Source: Rhodospirillaceae bacterium CCH5-H10 (GTDB lineage Bacteria > Pseudomonadota > Alphaproteobacteria > Reyranellales > Reyranellaceae). Taken from it: DNA of 15,416 nucleotides. Made by a program: the position numbers and the translations under genes. The stretch is taken from positions 1 to 15,416 of the forward strand of contig LSKJ01000117.1 in assembly GCA_001557035.1 (NCBI GenBank), in the 5' to 3' direction. The notes beneath the pieces are model-generated. The model worked only from the letters and a program-made list of their open reading frames with translations, was not told the origin of the DNA and ran no database searches. Below, one piece after another: positions 7,238 through 13,208 of the stretch; the stretch's first letter is position 1; every line of letters starts with the position of its first letter.

Positions 7238-8564
7238 GCAGTACGCTTCCGGCGTCGTTCCAGCTCGGAAACCTCCGCGTCGCGAGCGCGCGCGCAATCC
7301 TGTCTCTGGCAGCCGCCAGAGCCTCTCTGTCGGAGATCCAGGCGGCCATCGCCTGCGTCAACGCTTCGGAACTCGCGGGATCGAAGTAGGTCGCGAGATC
7401 GAGGCCGGCCTCGCGTGTCGCCCCGGCATTCGAGGCGATGCAGGGCACGCCGAGGGCAAGACTCTCCTGTACCGCCAGCCCCCAGCCTTCACCGTGACTC
7501 GGCATGACGGTGAAGAGCGCGTTCCTGTAGAGGGCCCCGAGATCGCCGTCGGAAAGATTCTCGAGCCAGAGCAGGTTGCCGTTGCGGGAGCCCGTTGTCA
7601 GCCGGGCCCGCACCTCGGCTGCTTTCCAGCCGTAGCCCCCGACGATCACCAGACGCGGGACAATGTCGCCAAATCGCGCGCGAAGCTCGTCGGTCGCATC
7701 GAGTAGCGCCGGGACATTCTTGCGGGGCTCGATCGTGCCGACCGACAGCATGAACGGCTTGTCGATCAGTCCGTGACGCTCGAGGACCATACGGTCGGAG
7801 AGACGATCCTGGCCCGCGTCGCGCAACGCATCGAAGCTGTCCCAGCCCATCGGCAGGACGGCGATCGGCTTTTCCGGGACCGACCGGTCGGCGAGATAGC
7901 GCTGCACCTGTTGCCTGACGAATTGCGAACTGGTCAGCCAGCAGTCCACACTCGGGGCGATCCCGTGAAGTTGCTCGGCGAAGATCCGCACGGCGCCGGC
8001 GGGAGTCCATTCCGGCCGCTCGATGAGATAGAGGTCGTGGATCATCTGGACGATCCGCACGCCCGTTCGCTTCTTCAAGCCAGCGACCGTCGCGACGTAC
8101 TTCTTCTGCCACCAGAGATCGCCGGGATTGAACAACGCGTCTTGCGAGCCGGGCGGCGCAACGATGTCGAGCGCCGGCAACGACCGCGGCGCGCCTCCTT
8201 CCGTCCAGGCCTCGATGAGACCTTCCGTTCGGGTCAGCCCGGCTGCCAGATACGGCAGATGGAAGTGTCGACCCTCGGACAGCATTTCCGGGAGCGTCGC
8301 CAGTCTCAATCCCTGCGCCAGAATACGCCGCAGCCGAGAGATTGCCGAGGAGCGTCCGCTACCGAGGTTGGCAATCAGTCCGGGTTCGATCCTGTAGAAC
8401 CGATCGCTGCCGAGGATGCGCACCACGAACTCGACGTTGGACGATTGTCGAACGACGTCCGAGGACGCGACCTTCTCAATAACCCTCTGCACGCCGCCGG
8501 GATGCCGGAAGTAGGCGTACCAATGCACCAGTCCCGTCAGGTCGTAGAGCAACCGCCCACTCAC
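7218..8564 (-). CDS. Glycosyltransferase family 4-type protein (second of a tandem pair)
   Basis: This 448-residue GT-B fold enzyme is a retaining transferase expected to move a sugar from a nucleotide donor onto a growing glycan at the cytosolic membrane face. The C-terminal donor-binding half has SVGTIEPRKN (about 274-283), VIVGGYGWK (306-314), and the E-x7-E motif EGWGLAVQE (359-367) followed by GVPCIASN. The N-terminal half opens YDLTGLVHWYAYFRHPGGVQRV and contains FNPGDLWWQKKY and VQMIHDLYLIERP. The frame is open further upstream, but the GTG at 8564 is chosen. It overlaps the stop of the preceding paralogue as GTGA, and the product then aligns end to end with that paralogue. It follows that gene in the same transcript, and its stop overlaps the GST gene. 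Confidence 0.88.
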   Translation of the reverse strand: MSGRLLYDLTGLVHWYAYFRHPGGVQRVIEKVASSDVVRQSSNVEFVVRILGSDRFYRIEPGLIANLGSGRSSAISRLRRILAQGLRLATLPEMLSEGRHFHLPYLAAGLTRTEGLIEAWTEGGAPRSLPALDIVAPPGSQDALFNPGDLWWQKKYVATVAGLKKRTGVRIVQMIHDLYLIERPEWTPAGAVRIFAEQLHGIAPSVDCWLTSSQFVRQQVQRYLADRSVPEKPIAVLPMGWDSFDALRDAGQDRLSDRMVLERHGLIDKPFMLSVGTIEPRKNVPALLDATDELRARFGDIVPRLVIVGGYGWKAAEVRARLTTGSRNGNLLWLENLSDGDLGALYRNALFTVMPSHGEGWGLAVQESLALGVPCIASNAGATREAGLDLATYFDPASSEALTQAMAAWISDREALAAARDRIARALATRRFPSWNDAGSVLLRSALS

Positions 8565-9937
8565 GGGTCGCGTCCGCTTCCGTCGAGGCTCGCCTGCTTC
8601 AACAGCACCTGTCCCGCATCGTTCCAGGTGGGTAAGTGCTCCGCGTCCAGGGCCTCGGCAATTCTCGCCCGCTCTCGCTGAAGGGCGGCGCCATCGGCGA
8701 TCCAATGGGCCATCGCAGACTTCAAATTCGCCGGATCCGAAGGATCGAAATGAACCGCGAGGCCACGACCGGACTCACGCAAGGCTCCGCCATTCGAGGC
8801 GATGCAGGGCACGCCATGGGCGACGCTCTCCTGCACCGGCAGTCCCCATCCCTCGGAATGACTGGGCGACACGGTGAAGAGCGCGGCGCGATAGATGGCA
8901 GACAGATCGGCGTCGCGAACCCTGGTCAGCCACCGGGTGTGCGGGGTGCGCCACAGGCGCGTCGCAAGCCCCTTCGCGTTCCACCCGTAACCGCCCACGA
9001 CGACCAGTTCTGGAACACGCTCGCCGAGATCCCGGCGCAACTCCTCCATGACATCGAGCAACGTTGCCAGATTCTTGCGGGGCTCGACGGTTCCGACGAA
9101 CAGGATGAAGGGTCGATCGACGAGCCCGTAGCGCTGCAGTGCCGACATGGCGCCGGGGCGATCCTCCCCCCTTGGGTTCGCGAAGCTATCCCAGCCCATG
9201 GGAAGAACCTCGACGGGTCGCGGAGGCAGCGAGTGGCTCTCCCTGTAAGTCCCGAGCTGTTCCTTCACGAAGGTCGAATTGGTCAGCCAACGATCGACGC
9301 CTGGGGCAACCGCGCCGAAGGTGGACGTGAATGTGCGCACGAAGGTTGGCGAGGCCCAGTCGGGCCGTTCGATGAAGAAGAGATCGTGGATCATCTGCAC
9401 GACCTTCACCCCTGTGCGGGCCTTCAGCCCGAGCACGAACGGGGCGTAGTGCTTCTGCCACCACAAATCCCCCGGGTTGAAAAACGTGTCCTGCGGCCCG
9501 GGATCCCGCACGACTTCCAGCGGCGGCAAGGCGGTCGGCAATCGCCTGCCGAACCAGGCCTCGACCACGGGCGCCAGACGAGCCCGACCGAGGAGGAAGT
9601 AGGGAACGTGGACAATGGCCATGTCCGACGATGGGCCCCCGCGCCGTGCGTGTCGCATGGTCGTCGTGAAGAGCGCGCGCAGGCGGGCTGTCGCCGCCCG
9701 GCGCCGCAGCGGATCCTGGAGGTCACGCAATGTGCCGCCATCCACCCTGTATAGCTCGTCCCCGCCAAGCGCCCGCGTGACGAACTCCACACGTTCGTCG
9801 CGATGAACGGCCATCGAGGAAAGCAACTTTTCGGTCACCCTCTGGATGCCGGAGGGATTCGGGAAGAAGGCGTACCAGTGAATCAGCCCGGTGACGTCGA
9901 AGAGCAATCTACGGGTCACGTCCCGACTTTCGACCAT
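8561..9937 (-). CDS. Glycosyltransferase family 4-type protein (first of a tandem pair)
   Basis: The 458-residue GT-B enzyme is a close paralogue of the next gene over its whole length, with long shared blocks such as NPGDLWWQK, VQMIHDL..IERP, LPMGWDSF, VGT.EPRKN and VVGGYGW. The donor-site E-x7-E motif is EGWGLPVQE (362-370), followed by GVPCIASNGGALRESG. The N-terminus reads LLFDVTGLIHWYAFFPNPSGIQRV, an acceptor-side pattern seen in polysaccharide mannosyl- or rhamnosyl-type transferases. The ATG at 9937 is listed, but a GTG at 9919 aligns exactly with the start of the downstream paralogue and could be the true start. Neither has a strong Shine-Dalgarno sequence. It heads a minus-strand pair divergent from the SDR/formyltransferase pair, which suggests shared control. 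The sugar and acceptor are unknown. Confidence 0.88.
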   Translation of the reverse strand: MVESRDVTRRLLFDVTGLIHWYAFFPNPSGIQRVTEKLLSSMAVHRDERVEFVTRALGGDELYRVDGGTLRDLQDPLRRRAATARLRALFTTTMRHARRGGPSSDMAIVHVPYFLLGRARLAPVVEAWFGRRLPTALPPLEVVRDPGPQDTFFNPGDLWWQKHYAPFVLGLKARTGVKVVQMIHDLFFIERPDWASPTFVRTFTSTFGAVAPGVDRWLTNSTFVKEQLGTYRESHSLPPRPVEVLPMGWDSFANPRGEDRPGAMSALQRYGLVDRPFILFVGTVEPRKNLATLLDVMEELRRDLGERVPELVVVGGYGWNAKGLATRLWRTPHTRWLTRVRDADLSAIYRAALFTVSPSHSEGWGLPVQESVAHGVPCIASNGGALRESGRGLAVHFDPSDPANLKSAMAHWIADGAALQRERARIAEALDAEHLPTWNDAGQVLLKQASLDGSGRDP

Positions 9938-10018
9938 CGGTCAATATGCTGTCGGTCAACATAAATGCGTGGTCCGGCACCCGCAAGGTCACTATCATTT
10001 CGAGACATCTGCCCGAAC
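9938..10018. promoter_or_regulatory. Divergent control region of the glycan locus, with CGGTCAA direct repeats
   Basis: This AT-richer 81-base gap separates the two divergent gene pairs. CGGTCAA occurs at 9938-9944 and again at 9953-9959, 15 bases start to start. On the minus strand a TTGCGG (9981-9986) and TATGTT (9958-9963), 17 bases apart, form a possible promoter for the glycosyltransferases, placing the transcription start between or within the repeats. For the plus-strand pair only a TATCAT (9993-9998) is visible, with no convincing -35. These are visual matches, not established sites. Confidence 0.4.
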
Positions 10019-10768
10019 ATGAAAACATTCCGCCACATCATCATCACTGGCGCTTCGAGTGGCATCGGGGAGGCACTGGCCATCGATTATGCTGCTCCTG
10101 GCGTCGTTCTCGGCCTGACGGGCCGTGACGCCAGGCGTCTGTCTGCGGTTGCGGAAGCCTGCCGATCCAGGGGAGCGACAGTGCTCGCCGATACGGTCGA
10201 CACCACCGATCGATCCGCAATGGCGCGCTGGTTGACGGCGTTCGACGACGCTCATCCGGTCGACCTGCTGATAGCCAACGCCGGGATATCGCTCGACCAG
10301 AACAACCTGGGAATCGAACCCTTCGATTCGGCTCACAGGACCATCGCGGTCAATGTCACGGGCGTCCTGAACACTGTCGAGCCGCTGATCGATCGCCTGA
10401 TGGCGCGGCGCGAAGGACAGGTCGGCGTGATTTCGTCCCTTGCCGCTTTCTTCGGCCGCCCGCGATCGGCTTCGTACAACGCGAGCAAGGCCGCGATTCG
10501 CGTCTGGGGTGAGAGCCTTCGCTTCCCCCTCGCAAAAGCCAATGTCGGGTTGAGCGTCGTCTGCCCGGGCTATGTCACGAGCCGCATGACCGATGCGATC
10601 GCCGATCCCAGACCGAAAACGATGAGCACCGGGCGCGCCTCGCAGATCATCCGGCAGGGCCTCGCGCGCAACAGGCCGCGGATCGCCTTCCCCTTCGGCC
10701 TCGCCATCGGCGTCTGGTTTACGGCGCTGCTTCCCGTCTGGCTGAGTGCGCGGATCTTGAAGGAATAG
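10019..10768 (+). CDS. Short-chain dehydrogenase/reductase (SDR) with hydrophobic C-terminal segment
   Basis: This 249-residue classical-type NAD(P)-dependent oxidoreductase has the cofactor-binding TGASSGIG at 10-17, NAG at 87-89, and the catalytic tetrad N112, S139/S140, Y153 and K157 (YNASK), followed by CPGYV. The start is ATG at 10019, which places the glycine motif at the usual distance; 18 more codons are open upstream but do not resemble the family. Residues 222-243 are strongly hydrophobic and follow an Arg-rich stretch. This suggests membrane attachment, as in SDRs acting on lipid or lipid-linked substrates. It stops six bases before the formyltransferase, so the two form an operon. 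The substrate is unknown; a role in tailoring a sugar or lipid for the neighbouring glycosyltransferases is an inference from context. Confidence 0.9.
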   Translation: MKTFRHIIITGASSGIGEALAIDYAAPGVVLGLTGRDARRLSAVAEACRSRGATVLADTVDTTDRSAMARWLTAFDDAHPVDLLIANAGISLDQNNLGIEPFDSAHRTIAVNVTGVLNTVEPLIDRLMARREGQVGVISSLAAFFGRPRSASYNASKAAIRVWGESLRFPLAKANVGLSVVCPGYVTSRMTDAIADPRPKTMSTGRASQIIRQGLARNRPRIAFPFGLAIGVWFTALLPVWLSARILKE

Positions 10769-10774
10769 GGCCGC

Positions 10775-11668
10775 ATGCCGTCCGCTACGGAGAACAGGCC
10801 AAAGACGCGTACCATCGTATTCTGCCATATCGACAGCCTGTGTTGCCTCCCGGCACTGAACGCGGTGTTCGCGGAGTTCGGAAACGACATAGGCCTCGTC
10901 CTGTCCTCGCGGCGGTTCGGCTCCAGTCACGGCACCTTCCGGGAGCAAGCGACCGCCGGCTTCCGGCGCTTCGGCATCCCCCTCAACCTCTGGCTGGGCT
11001 TCGACCTGGTATCGGTACCGATCGTCGCCTTCTTCGCGCGCTGGCTTTCGCGGGTCACCGGCCGCCCCCCGTCACTGGCGACATTGCCCGAGCTGGCGCG
11101 GCGCCATGGCGCGCGGTTCGTCGAAACATCCGACGTCAATTCCGCCGAGACGCTCGCCGCCGTACGGGCGTGCGCTCCCGATTTCATCGTCGTCATGAAC
11201 TTCGACCAGATCCTGCAGCCCCCTCTGATCGGTCTGCCGAAGGTGGCAGCGTTGAACGTTCATCCGTCCCTGCTGCCAAAACTGCGCGGCCCCTGCCCCG
11301 TGCTGTGGGCGCAAGCGAGGGGGGAGCGCATTTCAGGCGCCACGGTTCACGCGATCGAAGATCGCACGATCGACGCCGGCCGCATCCTTGCCCAGGTCGA
11401 AGTGCCGATCGACGGCGCAACGTCGGTCGGCGAACTGACGACGCAGTTCTTCTCCGCCGGTGCGCGCGCCCTGCCGACGGCACTGGCGCGTCTCGCGGCC
11501 GACAGGGCCGCGGGACAACCGCAGCTTCTCTCCAACGGTGAGTACCTGGGATATCCGACGGCGCTCCAGATGAAGGACTTCCGGCGCGCAGGGCTTCGCC
11601 TCTGCCGCCTGCGTCACGCCGCCCACCTGCTGTCGGCAGCTCTCGGCGTGACCCGCTGGAAGGCCTAG
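10775..11668 (+). CDS. Formyltransferase family protein (Fmt-like catalytic domain, probably glycan-directed)
   Basis: The 297-residue protein contains the formyltransferase catalytic core. ALNVHPSLLPKLRG supplies N161 and H163, and DRTIDAG supplies D200, the Asn-His-Asp triad used to transfer formyl from N10-formyltetrahydrofolate to an amine. It differs from methionyl-tRNA formyltransferase in two ways. A hydrophobic insertion at about 70-95 precedes the core, and the C-terminal part lacks a recognisable Fmt tRNA-binding domain. Context (SDR upstream, two glycosyltransferases divergent) points to an amino-sugar N-formyltransferase like those of O-antigen pathways, but no aminotransferase is in the window. 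AAGGA about ten bases before the ATG, inside the SDR gene's end, serves as ribosome site. It ends ten bases from the convergent small secreted protein gene. Confidence 0.85.
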   Translation: MPSATENRPKTRTIVFCHIDSLCCLPALNAVFAEFGNDIGLVLSSRRFGSSHGTFREQATAGFRRFGIPLNLWLGFDLVSVPIVAFFARWLSRVTGRPPSLATLPELARRHGARFVETSDVNSAETLAAVRACAPDFIVVMNFDQILQPPLIGLPKVAALNVHPSLLPKLRGPCPVLWAQARGERISGATVHAIEDRTIDAGRILAQVEVPIDGATSVGELTTQFFSAGARALPTALARLAADRAAGQPQLLSNGEYLGYPTALQMKDFRRAGLRLCRLRHAAHLLSAALGVTRWKA

Positions 11669-11678
11669 CGAAACGTAA

Positions 11679-12014
11679 CTAGCGGCGCTTCGGGAGCTTC
11701 GAACTCTCGGCGACGATGGCGCGATCGACCACCGTGAACAGGTAGGCGTCCGGCGAGAGCGTGCAGCCGCCACGCACCAGATGGGCGAGTTGGGCACCCT
11801 GCTCGCCGTCGGGGATCATGACGCCGCGGACGCGCGCCGAATGCTCGGCGAGGAACACCGCCAGCGCCTTGCGCGCCTCCGGGTTCATCGCATGCGCTTC
11901 CCGGCATGTGATGTAGGCGGCCTGATCGAAATTGAGCGGTGGCATCTGGGCCTGGGCCGACGCCGAGAGGCCGACGAGGGCGGCACCGAGCGCGACGATG
12001 AACCTGGAGGTCAT
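11679..12014 (-). CDS. Small secreted two-cysteine protein, possibly HdeA/HdeB-like
   Basis: This 111-residue precursor has a clear signal peptide (residues 1-23, cleavage after AQA). The mature part is about 88 residues with exactly two cysteines, C37 in YITCREA and C84 in RGGCTLSP, 47 residues apart. That layout, with a short helical stretch between and P-D-A-x(4)-V after the second cysteine, resembles the periplasmic acid-stress chaperones HdeA/HdeB, whose single disulfide holds the fold. Overall similarity is weak, so the family call is tentative, while export and a disulfide are well supported. The ATG at 12014 follows a GGAG. It is the last gene of a minus-strand run and begins 14 bases after the lipoprotein stop. 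Confidence 0.75.
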   Translation of the reverse strand: MTSRFIVALGAALVGLSASAQAQMPPLNFDQAAYITCREAHAMNPEARKALAVFLAEHSARVRGVMIPDGEQGAQLAHLVRGGCTLSPDAYLFTVVDRAIVAESSKLPKRR

Positions 12015-12028
12015 GGAAAGCTCCGCGC

Positions 12029-12247
12029 TTATTTGCTGTTGCCGATGGCGGTACCGCCGAGATAGCCGACCGCGCCGCCGATCAGGCCCGCGCCGACCAC
12101 CGCGCCGAAGCTGCCGCCGGTCACGAGACCGATGCCGGTGCCGGCCGCCGCGCCGACCAGCGCACCCTTCTCGCCATCGGACATGGGCTGGTTGCAACCG
12201 CCGAGGACGCCCGCAGCGACGATCAGCGTCAGGATTTTCGTCTTCAT
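12029..12247 (-). CDS. Small glycine-zipper lipoprotein
   Basis: The 72-residue precursor has a lipobox LGGC, making C18 the lipidated residue of a 55-residue mature lipoprotein. The mature part has a short polar start (NQPMSDGEKG) and then continuous GxxxG-type repeats (GALVGAAAGTGIG..., GAVVGAGLIGGAVGYLGG), the glycine-zipper pattern of small envelope proteins that insert into or pack against membranes. The ATG at 12247 is chosen over one at 12271 because the strong GGAGAGG (12252-12258) lies between them, correctly spaced for the downstream ATG. It sits 31 bases after DUF2950 and 14 bases before the two-cysteine secreted protein, so it is probably part of the same operon. Asp is not at +2 after the cysteine, so outer-membrane sorting is expected. 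Confidence 0.85.
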   Translation of the reverse strand: MKTKILTLIVAAGVLGGCNQPMSDGEKGALVGAAAGTGIGLVTGGSFGAVVGAGLIGGAVGYLGGTAIGNSK

Positions 12248-12271
12248 CAAACCTCTCCCCTTCACGTCCAT

Positions 12272-12288
12272 GCCTCCGTCACGGAGGC
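12272..12288 (-). promoter_or_regulatory. Perfect hairpin with the DUF2950 stop codon as its loop
   Basis: GCCTCCG (12272-12278) and CGGAGGC (12282-12288) are perfect 7-base complements, and the 3-base loop is the TGA of the DUF2950 gene. No T-run follows on the minus strand, so it is unlikely to be an intrinsic terminator. A role in mRNA processing or in setting the ratio of the upstream and downstream products is possible. Confidence 0.45.
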
Positions 12289-13208
12289 GTCATGTCCGCT
12301 TTCACCCAACCTTTATCAGGATTGAAGGTCGTCATCATCCCGGCGCGCTGCGCCGTTTCGGGTCCGAGATCCTGCTGATAGACCTCGCCCTTGTAGTCGA
12401 CGATGAAGGTCATCACGCCGGTCACGCCATAGCGCACCGGCCAGGCGATGGCGGCGAAGCCGCCGATCATGCGGCCGTTCACGATGTAGTCGCGGGCGCC
12501 GCCCGGTGCCGCGGCACCCTGCGCGTAGAGCAGGCGGAAGTAGTAGCCATAGTGGCCGTCCGGCGACTTGCCGTCGACCTGGGCGCGGGCGACCGCCGGT
12601 CCCAGCGGGCTCTGCGGCTCGCCGGGCTTGGTTTCCCAGTAAAGGCCGTTCTTGGTGCCGGGCGAGCTGAGCAGGCGGCGCGCATAGACGGGCGAGCCGG
12701 TCTTCATCGGGTCCAACGCCGCGTAGTCGCGCTGGGCATCGACGATCGCCAGCATCGTCTGGACGACGGCGGCTTCGTCATGGCCGATCTGGCGCAGGCG
12801 CATTTCGCGCCAGCCCGCGACGGCATCGAAGCGCCACTCCGCGCCGTCCTTCACGATCGGAATGGGCAGCGTCCAGCCAGCCTTGCCGGCCACGATCGTC
12901 GCCTTGTCTCCCGAGACCTTGACCTCGTGACCCTCGTCCCAGGCGGCGAGGTAGGCGGCGCGGCGCGCCTGGACCTGCTCGGACGTCGCCGGCACGAACT
13001 CTCGCCATTCGGCCCCGAGCAACGTGCCCAGGCTCTGCGTGTCCATCTTGCGAACGGCCTCGGTGAAGGCGTTGGCAGCCGCCTCCGCGGTCGGGAAGCC
13101 CTGCACCTTCGCCGACTGCTGGGCGATTGCGCCGCCGGCCAGGCCCCCTGCAAGACCGGCGAACACGACCAGGGCCAGGAGGCCGCGCCGGAACATCTTG
13201 CCGCTCAT
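12279..13208 (-). CDS. DUF2950 family exported protein
   Basis: The 309-residue protein has a signal peptide (about residues 1-29, ending AIAQQ). It matches the DUF2950 family in sequence pattern: an early FPTAEAAANAFTEAVRKMD segment, the AVVQTMLAIVDAQRDYAALD helix, a KNGLYWETKPGEPQSPLGP block, a HGYYFR-like segment (HYGYYFRLLYAQG), and a late YGVTGVMTFIVDYKGEVYQQDLG. The family has no established biochemical function; it is exported and often encoded next to DUF3300. That is the case here: its ATG overlaps the DUF3300 stop as ATGA (13205-13208), which implies translational coupling and a joint role in the envelope. Its stop codon lies in a hairpin loop just before the lipoprotein gene. Confidence 0.88.
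   Translation of the reverse strand: MSGKMFRRGLLALVVFAGLAGGLAGGAIAQQSAKVQGFPTAEAAANAFTEAVRKMDTQSLGTLLGAEWREFVPATSEQVQARRAAYLAAWDEGHEVKVSGDKATIVAGKAGWTLPIPIVKDGAEWRFDAVAGWREMRLRQIGHDEAAVVQTMLAIVDAQRDYAALDPMKTGSPVYARRLLSSPGTKNGLYWETKPGEPQSPLGPAVARAQVDGKSPDGHYGYYFRLLYAQGAAAPGGARDYIVNGRMIGGFAAIAWPVRYGVTGVMTFIVDYKGEVYQQDLGPETAQRAGMMTTFNPDKGWVKADMTPP

Noticed and set aside
9965..10018. 18-codon N-terminal extension of the SDR
   Set aside because: The extension has no family similarity and would place TGASSGIG too far from the N-terminus. The ATG at 10019 gives the standard layout.
10775..11668. Annotation as methionyl-tRNA formyltransferase (fmt)
   Set aside because: The C-terminal tRNA-binding domain is not recognisable, there is a hydrophobic insertion, and the context is glycan genes rather than def/rsmB-type neighbours.
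12272..12288. Intrinsic terminator after DUF2950
   Set aside because: There is no T-run after the stem on the minus strand, and two tightly spaced genes follow.
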